From JBEIUO01 sp964549785 (lineage in GTDB: Bacteria; Planctomycetota; Phycisphaerae; Phycisphaerales; UBA1924), in contig CAZJXA010000002.1 in the NCBI GenBank assembly GCA_964549785.1, forward strand, positions 1 to 46,674: 46,674 nt of DNA, given 5' to 3'. This document shows, in pieces, positions 8,400 to 16,263 of this stretch. Position 1 is the first letter of the stretch. The number at the start of each line of letters is the position of its first letter. Below the pieces are notes generated by a model. The model saw nothing but the letters and a program-made list of their open reading frames with translations. It searched no databases and was not told where the DNA came from. The position numbers and the translations under genes are program-made.

Positions 8400-8564
8400 T
8401 TGTGCTACCCTCCGGCGTCGTCGAAAGGCGACATCCGTGAATTGATCGCCGAACAGGAAGGCAAGGACGCTTTCCCGCGGCTGTCAGAACGTGTCGTTTT
8501 CTTGGCGGACGGTGCTCTCTTGATGATTGAGAGAGGCCGCCTTCCGGGGGCAGAATCCACTTGA
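8400..8564 (+). CDS. Possible small ORF between rsmH and the LysM gene (54 residues)
   Basis: The 206-base gap after rsmH contains a coding-like frame from TTG 8400 to TGA 8564. Its residues include KGDIRELIAEQEGKDAFPRL and then SERVVFLADGALLMIERGR. The stop overlaps the TTG start of the LysM gene (TTGA), the same stop-start overlap used by other gene pairs here. Codon third positions are mostly G/C. There is no ATG or GTG start and no clear ribosome site, so existence is uncertain. No domain is recognised. Confidence 0.35.
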   Translation: MCYPPASSKGDIRELIAEQEGKDAFPRLSERVVFLADGALLMIERGRLPGAEST

Positions 8565-9721
8565 CCCGCGAACTCAAACTGGCTCTTATCGTCGGCTTCT
8601 TTCTGGTCATGGTCGTCACGGTGCTGCTGAGCGACCACTACTCGAAATCTCGCCAGTCGGAACTCGCCGCCGACATGCCGGCCAAGCCGACGTTGGTTCC
8701 GAATCTCGCGTCCGAGCCCGACGACGGCGAGTCGGCCGAGGTGTTGCTCGCGAGCAATCGCGTCGGTGGTATGGGACCCGACGCCCCGCTTGTTGGGCCC
8801 GTCGTACCGAATGAGACGCAGTATCCGCCGATTCGCACGGCCGACCAGACCACCGCGGGCGAACAGTCGCCCGGGACGGGTTTCCCGCCCGGCGCTCAGT
8901 CGGCAGAGAGCGCGCCCTTCACCTTGGTGCAAGGCACTTCCCGAGACGAGCAGAACCGGCTTCTGAAAGAAACCGTCGATCGCGCCATGGAACGCCTTGC
9001 TGGTCGCGGTGGGGCACGACCGGAAGCCATTGGGCGTGAAACCGTCGATAGTGGGCCTGGCGGCCGGGTCGGAGGCGGCACGCTTGTCGCCGAACGGCCG
9101 ATCGAAACCGCTTTGTCCCGCGAAACGCTCGTCCCGAGCAACGCCGACCGCATTCACGTCGTCGCTTCTGGTGAAACACTGACCAAGGTCGCCCGTCGAT
9201 ATTACAACGACGGTGCCATGTGGAAACAACTCGCCGCGTATAACGCGGGAATCGCGGGCAAGGACGGCCAAGTTCGCGTCGGCGCGAAACTGAAGATTCC
9301 GGCGATGGACGTGCTCGCCGGGAAATCCGCCGCCCCCCGCCTCCCGGTGCGTGAGCCCAAGCCGGTGGTAGTCACCAAGTCCAATAGACGCCCGGGTGAA
9401 CGTCCCGAAACCAAGGTGCTACCCGACGACGTTGTCACGCCGAAAGAGTCGAAGGTGAAGGATTCCAAAGTCGCTATCGGGCTCAAGAACCCACCGAAAC
9501 CAGCAGTCGGCAAGCCCGCACCTGGCCGATCCCCGGCCAAGGCCCCCACCAAGGCCCCCACCACTTACACGGTCCGGGCTGGCGACACGCTCCGCGACAT
9601 CGCCCGCGAGCAACTCGGCAGCGTGGCCCGGGCGGACGAGATCATCCAGTTGAATCGCAAGGTCATTACGGATCCGAACAACGTCCCCGAGGGCGCGGTT
9701 CTCACTTTGCCCAGAGCCTGA
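8561..9721 (+). CDS. Membrane-anchored protein with two LysM domains
   Basis: A 386-residue protein using TTG 8561 as start; this places a hydrophobic anchor at residues 6-24 (LALIVGFFLVMVVTVLLSDH). A disordered Pro/Gly/Ser-rich spacer follows. The first LysM domain lies at about 200-247 (HVVASGETLTKVARRYYND to VGAKLKIP) and the second at about 335-384 (TYTVRAGDTLRDIAREQLGS to LTLP), each with the G-TL--IA signature. LysM domains bind N-acetylglucosamine in peptidoglycan. The position between rsmH and the ftsL-like gene suggests a role in septal wall synthesis, for example tethering the divisome to the wall. This is inference from context. Confidence 0.85.
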   Translation: MTRELKLALIVGFFLVMVVTVLLSDHYSKSRQSELAADMPAKPTLVPNLASEPDDGESAEVLLASNRVGGMGPDAPLVGPVVPNETQYPPIRTADQTTAGEQSPGTGFPPGAQSAESAPFTLVQGTSRDEQNRLLKETVDRAMERLAGRGGARPEAIGRETVDSGPGGRVGGGTLVAERPIETALSRETLVPSNADRIHVVASGETLTKVARRYYNDGAMWKQLAAYNAGIAGKDGQVRVGAKLKIPAMDVLAGKSAAPRLPVREPKPVVVTKSNRRPGERPETKVLPDDVVTPKESKVKDSKVAIGLKNPPKPAVGKPAPGRSPAKAPTKAPTTYTVRAGDTLRDIAREQLGSVARADEIIQLNRKVITDPNNVPEGAVLTLPRA

Positions 9722-9762
9722 AGACCGCTATCGATCCGCTTGTCAGGAGCGTCGTTAACCCC

Positions 9763-10263
9763 GTGCCCGCGAAGCTCGCCCTCATCGTCATTGCCTTAGG
9801 AGCCTGCGCCTGCACGCTTCTGGCCATGCGGCAATCGCGGCTGCAGGTGGCGAGCGAACTCACGCAGACGCAGCTCCGCATCAACGCGGCCGACGAGCGG
9901 CTGTGGTCGCTGCGGGTTCGCATCGCGGCCGAAGTTGCCCCGCAGCACATCCAGCGTCTCGCGACCGAATTGGGCGAGTTGCGGCCGCTCGCTGAAGCAC
10001 CGCTTCCGGTGGCGGATGTGCCCTCGAGCGACGGGGTAAGAACCCCGGCGGCCCTCGGCCCGCCGGCGATTGTGAACGGTGCGATCTCCACCGCCCCGAA
10101 TGCCGCGATCCCCACGGTCGGCCCCACCAAACCCACCAAACCCGGCGCGACGAGCGCAGCTACACCGCCCGCAACGAAGAAGAGTATCTTGAAGAAAACC
10201 GGGTCTGCAAAGGCCGCCCCGACCAAGCGTTTGTCGTCGGCGAAACCGAATAAGGAGAGGTAA
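9763..10263 (+). CDS. FtsL-like cell division membrane protein
   Basis: A 166-residue protein starting with GTG 9763, with AGGAG at 9745-9749 (spacing rather long). The topology is that of FtsL: a short cytoplasmic N-terminus, one membrane helix (about residues 4-21, LALIVIALGACACTLLAM), then a helical segment with heptad-like leucines (SRLQVASELTQTQLRINAAD). The C-terminal ~75 residues are Pro/Ala/Lys-rich and disordered, longer than in typical FtsL. FtsL pairs with FtsB to activate FtsW/FtsI at the septum. Identification rests on its place directly before ftsI and on topology, because FtsL sequences are poorly conserved. Confidence 0.6.
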   Translation: MPAKLALIVIALGACACTLLAMRQSRLQVASELTQTQLRINAADERLWSLRVRIAAEVAPQHIQRLATELGELRPLAEAPLPVADVPSSDGVRTPAALGPPAIVNGAISTAPNAAIPTVGPTKPTKPGATSAATPPATKKSILKKTGSAKAAPTKRLSSAKPNKER

Positions 10264-10266
10264 GCC

Positions 10267-12417
10267 ATGGATGGCCGCGCCCCTGATGCTCGTTTGGCAC
10301 GATTCCGGATCGTCGCCGGCCTTGTTTCGATAGCAATCCTTCTCACGCTGCTGGCGGTGCTGGGCCGGGTGGCACAACTGCAGTTGTTCCCGGGGGCCGA
10401 ACTGCGGGCTCACCTTTCGCCCCGCATCACGACGCAGACGCAACTGCCGCTCCGGGGCGATTTGCTGGACCGCCGCGGAAGGCTGCTCTCGGCCACGCGT
10501 TTCGGGCACCGCGTGTTTGTCGACCCCGGCCTCTTCCCCGATCCGCCGCACGATGCCATCGTGGCTTTGGCCGAACGGCTGGACGTGCCTCCCGAGAAGA
10601 TCGGCACTGCCATCGTCGAAGCGATGGACTTCAACGCCCTGCTCGCGGCCCGTGCCGCGGGTGATGAAACCTCGGTCCCGCAGCGCAGCATCATCCGCGA
10701 GTTCCTGGAACGGCAGACGGGGGACGAACCGAGCGTGTCGACGGGCGAGGGAGATCAGGACGTTGCGGCCGCAGTGCCCGTCTCCACCGCCAAAGGACGC
10801 ACCAAGCCGGTTCGCTTTATCCCAATCTCCGAGATCGTCGCCGACGAGACCATTAACAGCATTCGCGATCTCAAGATCAGGGGCGTCGGCTTTGAGAAGC
10901 GGCAGGTGCGTGAATACCCGGGAGGCGATGCCGTCGCCTCGATCATCGGCATGGTCGGTGTCGACCATCTGGGGTTGGGCGGCGCGGAGATGCGGCTCGA
11001 CGAAAAATTGAGTGGCACAAAGGGCAGCATCGACTTTGTGCGGGACGCGCAAGGCCGCCCGTTGTGGGTCGAGCCGGGCCACGTCATTCCGTCGCAACCG
11101 GGCTCCGACGTGCAGCTGACGATCGACGTCGAATTGCAGCGCATTGCCTCCGAAGAACTCACGCTGGGAGTTGAGGAAGCCGACGCCGCCGGCGGAAGGC
11201 TGGTGATTGTCGATCCCGAAACCGGCGCGGTGCTGGCGATGGTCGACATCGTGCGGAACATCGCGGATCTGTTGCCATATCCGTGGGTTGAAAAGCCCGT
11301 CCTGAAACGCGGCGAGCGGGCCCCCGCCGAGCCGGACGTCCTGAGTGTTCGCCGCCGCTACATCACGCTGTCCGAAGACAAGGGCCGCGTGCTGCACCCG
11401 GCGCTGGGTCGCAACCGCTGCGTCGAAGACATCTACGAGCCCGGTTCCACCTTCAAGCCCTTCGTCTGGTCGGTCATCACCGAGTTGGGCGTGGCCCGTC
11501 CGACGGAAATTCTCGACACCGAGGGGGGCCGCTGGCACACCAGTTACGGCCGGTACATCGAGGACGTCACTAAACGGCCCGTCATGACCTGGTCGGAAGT
11601 GCTCGTCAACTCGTCCAACATCGGCATGATCAAGGCTACCGAGCGGCTGTCGTATCCGCAACTGCGGGACGCCGTGACGCGGTTCGGATTTGGGAAACGC
11701 ACCAACCTCGGTTTGCCCGGGGAGGGAGCGGGCAAGGTGACGCCCGCCGCGAAATGGGGCAAGTACACCCAAACCTCGGTCGCCTATGGGCACGAAGTCT
11801 CGGTGACGCCACTTCAGATGGTGCGGGCCTTCAGCACGTTCGCCCGCTCCGGCGAAAAGGCGGGGACGCTTCCGCATCTTCACTTGGTTCAGTCCATCGA
11901 CAATCAACCGCCGGCCGAGGTCACGCCCGGGGTGATGTACCGCGTGCTCCCGGCCGAAATCGCCGTGCTCACTCGCCAGACGATGGTGGGCGTGGTGGCC
12001 ACGATGGAGTCGCGCTGGGCCAAGCCCCCCGAGGGCGGCTGGAGGTATGCTCTGTTCGGAAAGTCCGGGACTGCGGAGATCGCCTTGGGCAAGGCACCCG
12101 AGGGAAAAAAGCGGCCAAAGGGTTCCAGCGGCTATTTCGACGATCAGTACAACTCGAGTTTCATCGCGGGCGGGCCGGTTGAAGACCCGCGCCTGGTATG
12201 CATCGTCGTCATCGATGATCCCGGCCCTGAACGAATCCGCAAAAAATCGCATTACGGCGCGGCGGTCGCCGGTCCGGTTGCCCGCCGCGTGATGGAGCGC
12301 GCCTTGGCCTACGTTGGGGCTCCGGCTTCGCCAATGCCCGCAGTCGCCGCGGCGACGACCCCGGTCGCGCTCGGGCCGCCACCGGCAAATGGCGGTCGCC
12401 CGGGCCAACCCCGATAA
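10267..12417 (+). CDS. ftsI: Penicillin-binding protein, septal transpeptidase FtsI (PBP3-like)
   Basis: A 716-residue class B penicillin-binding protein that cross-links septal peptidoglycan. A membrane anchor (about 14-36) is followed by a dimerisation/pedestal domain beginning at RGDLLDRRGRLLS. The transpeptidase domain has all three catalytic motifs: STFK (Ser394 nucleophile, Lys397), SSN (449-451) and KSGT (599-602). An insertion-like stretch (about 345-385) precedes the STFK motif. The C-terminal ~40 residues are Ala/Pro-rich and there are no PASTA domains. ATG 10267 lies 4 bases after the ftsL-like stop region, preceded by GGAGAGG. The murE, murF and mraY genes that usually follow are absent, so the cluster ends here. 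Confidence 0.93.
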   Translation: MDGRAPDARLARFRIVAGLVSIAILLTLLAVLGRVAQLQLFPGAELRAHLSPRITTQTQLPLRGDLLDRRGRLLSATRFGHRVFVDPGLFPDPPHDAIVALAERLDVPPEKIGTAIVEAMDFNALLAARAAGDETSVPQRSIIREFLERQTGDEPSVSTGEGDQDVAAAVPVSTAKGRTKPVRFIPISEIVADETINSIRDLKIRGVGFEKRQVREYPGGDAVASIIGMVGVDHLGLGGAEMRLDEKLSGTKGSIDFVRDAQGRPLWVEPGHVIPSQPGSDVQLTIDVELQRIASEELTLGVEEADAAGGRLVIVDPETGAVLAMVDIVRNIADLLPYPWVEKPVLKRGERAPAEPDVLSVRRRYITLSEDKGRVLHPALGRNRCVEDIYEPGSTFKPFVWSVITELGVARPTEILDTEGGRWHTSYGRYIEDVTKRPVMTWSEVLVNSSNIGMIKATERLSYPQLRDAVTRFGFGKRTNLGLPGEGAGKVTPAAKWGKYTQTSVAYGHEVSVTPLQMVRAFSTFARSGEKAGTLPHLHLVQSIDNQPPAEVTPGVMYRVLPAEIAVLTRQTMVGVVATMESRWAKPPEGGWRYALFGKSGTAEIALGKAPEGKKRPKGSSGYFDDQYNSSFIAGGPVEDPRLVCIVVIDDPGPERIRKKSHYGAAVAGPVARRVMERALAYVGAPASPMPAVAAATTPVALGPPPANGGRPGQPR

Positions 12418-12470
12418 CGTAAAACGGCCCGGGAGGTCCTTTGCGTTTTTTGTGAAATTCCCCGGTGTAT

Positions 12471-12487
12471 CCGGTTTCAGAAACCGG
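12471..12487 (+). terminator. Hairpin after ftsI (possible terminator)
   Basis: CCGGTTT-CAG-AAACCGG, a perfect 7-bp stem with a 3-base loop, 54 bases past the ftsI stop. No T-run follows, so it may be a factor-dependent terminator or an RNA-stability element. A T-rich tract (GCGTTTTTTG, about 12443) lies just before it but without a strong stem. Confidence 0.35.
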
Positions 12488-12516
12488 TTGCAACGTCGTA
12501 TCAGGACGCATTTCGC

Positions 12517-12544
12517 TTGCGTACCCCACAGTTTCCGGTAGAAT
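12517..12544 (+). promoter_or_regulatory. Putative sigma70-type promoter of the PEP-CTERM-like gene
   Basis: TTGCGT (12517-12522), a 16-base spacer and TAGAAT (12539-12544) resemble -35 and -10 boxes. Transcription would start near 12551 and leave a leader of about 90 bases before the ATG at 12643. The region is more AT-rich than its surroundings. Not confirmed by any other signal. Confidence 0.4.
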
Positions 12545-12642
12545 CTATCTGTAAGACAAGCACCGTGCCCGTCGTCGCGTGTACGCGATCAGTGGCGGCA
12601 GACGGATTACGTTTCGGGAAACCGAACGATGGAGTACGAGAG

Positions 12643-13521
12643 ATGAAGACGTTTGTGAGCATCATGGGCATCGTTGCGCTCGCGGGAACCGCTTTGGCGC
12701 AGTCCGGCTCGGGCATCCAGGCCCAGGCCACCACCGCCGGCGCCCCTCTGGTGTCGGTGCAGCAGAACGGGACGCAGTTCGGCAACTCGAGCGGCACCCA
12801 GGCCAGCGCTGGCGGCAGCGAACTGGATGCGGCCTGGGGCACGATCTCGGGCGGCAACCTGAACCTGTTCATGACGGGCAACCTCGAAGCCAACTTCAAC
12901 AAAATGTGGGTCTTCTTCGATTCGGGCGCGGGCGGCGTCTCGCAACTCGCGGGCGGCTACTCCGACGGTGGATTCAACGAAATCAACAACATGACCGGTC
13001 TGACGTTCGACTCGGCCTTCACCCCCGAGCGCGGCCTCCGCTTTGAGGTCGGTGGCGGGTTCCTGGGTGTTCGCGGCTTTACGCTCGACGGCGCTCCCGG
13101 ATTCGACGTCTTCACGGCGGGCGGCGTGGCCGCTCTCCCCATCGCCAATGTCGCCGGTGCTGCCGGCATTAACTTTGGGTGGGACAACAGCAACGCCCTG
13201 GGCGTCGACGGCGCTTCGGCTGCGGCCGCTCTGACTGCGGACAGCGGATGGGCCTTTGATATCGACCTTGCAACGTACTTCGGCAACGCGGGGATCAGCG
13301 AAGTTCGCGTGATGGCCTTCATCACCTCGGGTGACGCCGGTTTCGCTTCCAACCAGTTCCTCGGGTCGCTCCCGGCGGGCTTTGGCAACCTCGGCGGCCT
13401 CGGCCAGGTCAACCTCAACGCTTTCGATGGGGACCAGTTTTTCACGGTCGTTCCCGCCCCCGGCGCCGCTGCGCTGCTCGGCCTCGGCGGTCTGATGATT
13501 TCTCGCCGTCGTCGCGCCTAA
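12643..13521 (+). CDS. Secreted PEP-CTERM-like protein
   Basis: A 292-residue exported protein. ATG 12643 follows a GGAGTACGAGAG ribosome site and gives a clean signal peptide (MKTFVSIMGIVALAGTALAQ, cleaved after ALA). The mature part is Gly/Asn/Ala-rich and beta-prone. The C-terminus has the tripartite sorting pattern: VVPAPGAAALLGLGGLMI then SRRRRA, that is a VPxPG-type motif, a short hydrophobic helix and an arginine tail. In PEP-CTERM systems this tail is processed by exosortase; in Phycisphaerae the motif is commonly PAPGA instead of PEP. No exosortase gene is in the window. Function is otherwise unknown. It is a single gene with its own promoter and strong terminator. Confidence 0.75.
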   Translation: MKTFVSIMGIVALAGTALAQSGSGIQAQATTAGAPLVSVQQNGTQFGNSSGTQASAGGSELDAAWGTISGGNLNLFMTGNLEANFNKMWVFFDSGAGGVSQLAGGYSDGGFNEINNMTGLTFDSAFTPERGLRFEVGGGFLGVRGFTLDGAPGFDVFTAGGVAALPIANVAGAAGINFGWDNSNALGVDGASAAAALTADSGWAFDIDLATYFGNAGISEVRVMAFITSGDAGFASNQFLGSLPAGFGNLGGLGQVNLNAFDGDQFFTVVPAPGAAALLGLGGLMISRRRRA

Positions 13522-13583
13522 ATCGTTCGACGAACCGTTGATGCGACAGGTCGTTCGGAACGGTCTTTCCCCTCGTTTTATGA

Positions 13584-13621
13584 CGGCCCCTCCGGCTCCC
13601 TCCGGGGGGGCCGTTTTTTTT
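13584..13621 (+). terminator. Rho-independent terminator after PEP-CTERM-like gene
   Basis: A 12-bp stem, CGGCCCCTCCGG (13584-13595) with CCGGGGGGGCCG (13602-13613) and one G-U pair, a 6-base loop, then a run of eight T (13614-13621). Textbook intrinsic terminator 62 bases after the stop. Confidence 0.93.
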
Positions 13622-13699
13622 AGGGAGGTTATCGTTTCAGGCTTCGTGTCGGTCGGGCCGCCGCTCGCGAGTCCGCTTGCACGGGCGGCCGGTCGCGTG

Positions 13700-14407
13700 T
13701 CAGCGAAGTCCGCCGCGTCCCAGTTCGCGCCATTTCGTCACCGCCTCGGGCTCGCGAGGGTAGATCGGAGCCAGATAGAGGGGATCGACGCTGGGGATCG
13801 TCAGGCCGACCTCAATCACCGCAAGGGCATCAAAGCGGGGCGGGATTACGCGAATTCCCGACTCTGCGGCGGCGGTCGCAAATGAGGGAGGTAAAAACTG
13901 GTCGGCGACGAGGACCGACAGGTTTAGAGCCCCCAACTCGGCTCCCCGCATCAGCCGCCCTTCTCCTGCCATCGCGCAATCCTGAAAGACGGTGACCCAC
14001 GCCGATTCACCCTTTGAGGCAAGCACCACGCCCGCCCGGTCGCCGAGTCTCATGGCCTTGGCAACGCACATCGCGGCCGGGACCGCCACACAGGCTGCGG
14101 CGGAGGCCTCGGCGATAAATTTTGCTGCGGTAACAGCGATCCGAACCGCGGTGTATCCGCCGGGACCGGCGGAAACGGCTACGAGCCCCACCTTGGAGAG
14201 GTCAGCGTCACATGCCTTGCATGCCCGATGGACCGCGCTCAATAGGTCGTCGTGATGGGGGTCCTTTGTTTCTACCGGCTCGCGATGGAGGAGCCGGACG
14301 TCGGCCCCGGACACGGTGGCGATGGCGATGGTCGCTGCGGCACTGCCGGCCTGACATTGAGCGGAAGAATTGCTGCTTTCGATGCCGAGCGCGAACACCG
14401 GCAACAT
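13700..14407 (-). CDS. tsaB: tRNA threonylcarbamoyladenosine biosynthesis protein TsaB
   Basis: A 235-residue protein of the ASKHA fold from ATG 14407 (MLPVFALGIESSNSS). TsaB forms the TsaD-TsaB-TsaE complex that transfers the threonylcarbamoyl group to A37 of ANN-decoding tRNAs. Family marks: the opening ALGIESS strand (usually LaIDTS), AVSAGPGGYTAVRIAVTAAK at about 95-114 (family GPGSFTGLRIG--AKGLA) and the terminal PLYLAPIYPREP. As usual for TsaB, the metal-binding HxxxH of TsaD is absent. The N-terminus carries an insertion after ESS and a longer loop. Open extension upstream of 14407 has no family similarity. tsaD and tsaE are not nearby. Confidence 0.88.
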   Translation of the reverse strand: MLPVFALGIESSNSSAQCQAGSAAATIAIATVSGADVRLLHREPVETKDPHHDDLLSAVHRACKACDADLSKVGLVAVSAGPGGYTAVRIAVTAAKFIAEASAAACVAVPAAMCVAKAMRLGDRAGVVLASKGESAWVTVFQDCAMAGEGRLMRGAELGALNLSVLVADQFLPPSFATAAAESGIRVIPPRFDALAVIEVGLTIPSVDPLYLAPIYPREPEAVTKWRELGRGGLR

Positions 14408-15220
14408 TAGGGGCAGAATACCCGAAGGCGGTACGGATTTTAAAGACCGGCGGGCCGTTGTGACCCCTAGACGGGTCGTTGATTCCGTCTGGTGCGAGAC
14501 CATTTTCGGCGTTCCGAAACAGATCGCCCGCCCTTATGACGGGTGTGGAAGCCGCGTGGGCACCACACCACCACCGGGGGCGCTGCGCACGCCGGAGACT
14601 CAGGTTCGCTGACTTTTTCACGTCATCTTGGGCGAGCCGCCTCGACCGCAAGATTTTCGGAACTTTTTCGCTTCACTTCCGTAACGATTATGGTACAGTC
14701 TCGTTACGCGTCGCCTCTTTGGCTGCCTCTTCTTTCGCTTCAGACTTGTGTTTCCGTGCAATTCCCGTTGGTAAAACGTTCTTTTTGCGGCTTCTGCCGC
14801 GTTTCTTCCCGGCACGGGCTCCTTGCTTTCTGACTCGCTTGAACGCACCGACATTCTGAACGGCGGGTTTTCCGGTTCTGGGGCAAAGGCAATCAGCCTT
14901 GGGATCTGGAGAAAGCGGCCATGATGATTTTGACGAGTTCGTTTGGTGAAGTCTGCCTCGGGAAGTGTTTTGTCGATCTTGCTTACTGGTTCGGACGTTG
15001 GCGCATCGCGGTTACCTTTGTCCATCCCGGGCAACGTCAAGCCGCCCGTAACCCACTGCGTATCAAGCGATTGCAGTGAGGCCCAGTAAAGTAAGTGTCG
15101 GCGTCCCAGTCTGCTCCACCACAATTGATTGCCAGTTTCAGACGTCTTTTCGCTCGCTCGGGCTCTCTTGGAAATTCTTTCCTGGAAACTAACCCCTTCG
15201 AACGGAAAAAGGAGTTTTCA
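14408..15220. other. 813-base intergenic leader region upstream of a prepilin-like gene
   Basis: No established gene. The region is less GC-rich than the rest and the plus strand is pyrimidine-rich from about 14660 to 14850. A TACAGT hexamer (14694-14699) could be a -10 box, but the -35 candidate is weak. It holds one plausible small ORF (14921-15079). The last 90 bases are AT-richer and end in AAAAAGGAG before the ATG at 15221, as expected of a strongly translated gene. No match to a known riboswitch, SRP RNA, 6S RNA or tRNA was recognised. Confidence 0.5.
14921..15079 (+). CDS. Possible 52-residue small ORF in the prepilin leader
   Basis: ATG 14921 is preceded by GGAGAAAG with a spacing of about 5 bases to the first ATG and is followed directly by a second ATG. 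The product starts MMILTSSFGEVCLGKCFVDL and continues AYWFGRWRIAVTFVHPGQR, with a moderately hydrophobic middle and basic C-terminus. It ends 141 bases before the prepilin-like gene on the same strand. G/C at third positions is about 58%, below that of known genes here, so it may be a leader peptide, a young gene or chance. No family recognised. Confidence 0.3.
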   Translation: MMILTSSFGEVCLGKCFVDLAYWFGRWRIAVTFVHPGQRQAARNPLRIKRLQ

Positions 15221-16195
15221 ATGCTTCGTCGTAAAGGCTTTACCCTCATCGAGTTGCTCGTGGTCATCGCGATTATCGCGCTGCTCATCGGCATCCTCCT
15301 CCCGGCATTGGGCAAGGCTCGCGCCTCCGCTCGCCAGCTGAAGGACAGCACCCAGATTCGCGGCGTCCATCAGGGCATGGTCCTGTGGGCCCAGAACAAC
15401 AACGACAAGTACCCCTTCCCGAGCGAGATCGACAAGGGCAACAAGACCATCGCGGCCAACGGCAAGAAGGATCTGCCCAGCCACATGATGTCTGTGTTGG
15501 TCTTCAACGGCTTCTTCAGCCCCGAACTCTGCGTCAGCCCGGCCGAATCTAACGGCAACATCAAGGTCTACGACGCGTACCAGTACACCGAGCCCGCGGG
15601 TGCCGTCGACATCAAGTTGGCCCTCTGGGATCCGGCGTTCAAGGCGACGCGCGAAGATACCGGGTTCGCGACCAACACGAGCGGCAACTTCTCGTACGCG
15701 ACTATGCCCCCCGTCGGCAGCCGCAAGAGCAAGTGGTCCAACACGTTCCAGTCGACCGAAGCCGTCATCGGCAACCGCGGTCCGGCCTATAACGGTGGCG
15801 GTGCGCCCACCGTCGCTTGGACGCTCGCCCCCGCTGTGGCGAACCCGGGTGGCGGCCCGACCCGCATCGGCATCGGCTCCAACACCCTCCTGATCCACGG
15901 TGGCCGCACCACGTGGGAAGGCAACATCGCCTACAACGACAACCACGTCAACTTCGAGACCCGTCCTGACCCCGAAACCAACCCCTACACCTTCAACATG
16001 CTCCCCCAGGGTCAGCGCACCCAGTTCGATAACGTCTTTGCCAACGAGAACGACAACACCCGTGCGAATGACACGACCGAGACCCTTGCGGCGGCTGAAG
16101 CCAACAACGGCAACAACTTCCTCCGCGTGTGGTCTAACTGCACGAACGTCGCTAGCAGTTCGACCCTGCTGACGATTGCCCCTTGGTACGACTAA
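15221..16195 (+). CDS. Prepilin-type N-terminal methylation domain protein
   Basis: A 324-residue protein. MLRRKG is followed by FTLIELLVVIAIIALLIGIL: the basic leader ends in Gly, prepilin peptidase would cleave before Phe7 and N-methylate it, and Glu11 is the conserved +5 glutamate. The hydrophobic helix continues into LLPALGKARASARQ, the hallmark of planctomycete type II-secretion-like pseudopilin proteins. The C-terminal part is Asn/Thr/Gly-rich and has HGGRTTWEGNIAYNDNHVNF, resembling the H-~-DG/N-HV-F ending of such proteins. Strong ribosome site (AAAAAGGAG) and strongly C-ending codons suggest high expression. It may be an abundant surface or pilus subunit. The terminator follows within 40 bases. 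Confidence 0.88.
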   Translation: MLRRKGFTLIELLVVIAIIALLIGILLPALGKARASARQLKDSTQIRGVHQGMVLWAQNNNDKYPFPSEIDKGNKTIAANGKKDLPSHMMSVLVFNGFFSPELCVSPAESNGNIKVYDAYQYTEPAGAVDIKLALWDPAFKATREDTGFATNTSGNFSYATMPPVGSRKSKWSNTFQSTEAVIGNRGPAYNGGGAPTVAWTLAPAVANPGGGPTRIGIGSNTLLIHGGRTTWEGNIAYNDNHVNFETRPDPETNPYTFNMLPQGQRTQFDNVFANENDNTRANDTTETLAAAEANNGNNFLRVWSNCTNVASSSTLLTIAPWYD

Positions 16196-16231
16196 TTTCG
16201 TCCGAGGTAAGGCACTCTTTTAATTGCTCGT

Positions 16232-16263
16232 GCGGACCCCGGAAACGGGGTCCGCTTCTTTTT
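16232..16263 (+). terminator. Rho-independent terminator after first prepilin-like gene
   Basis: A perfect 10-bp stem, GCGGACCCCG (16232-16241) with CGGGGTCCGC (16246-16255), a stable GAAA tetraloop and the tail TTCTTTTT (16256-16263). It separates this gene from the second prepilin-like gene, which therefore needs its own promoter. Confidence 0.93.

Noticed and set aside
9796..12408. 870-codon minus-strand frame opposite ftsI
   Set aside because: A shadow of the ftsL-like and ftsI genes in GC-rich DNA; the plus strand has unmistakable FtsI motifs.
14691..15011. Lys/Arg-rich open frame on the minus strand (contains CLCPRTGKPAVQNVGAFKRV)
   Set aside because: 107 codons between stops but no ATG, GTG or TTG, only about 50% G/C at third positions, and the basic character follows from the pyrimidine-rich plus strand.
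14618..15124. 168-codon minus-strand frame across the prepilin leader
   Set aside because: No ribosome site, no recognisable protein pattern, and composition set by the same purine-rich strand; low-complexity basic translation.
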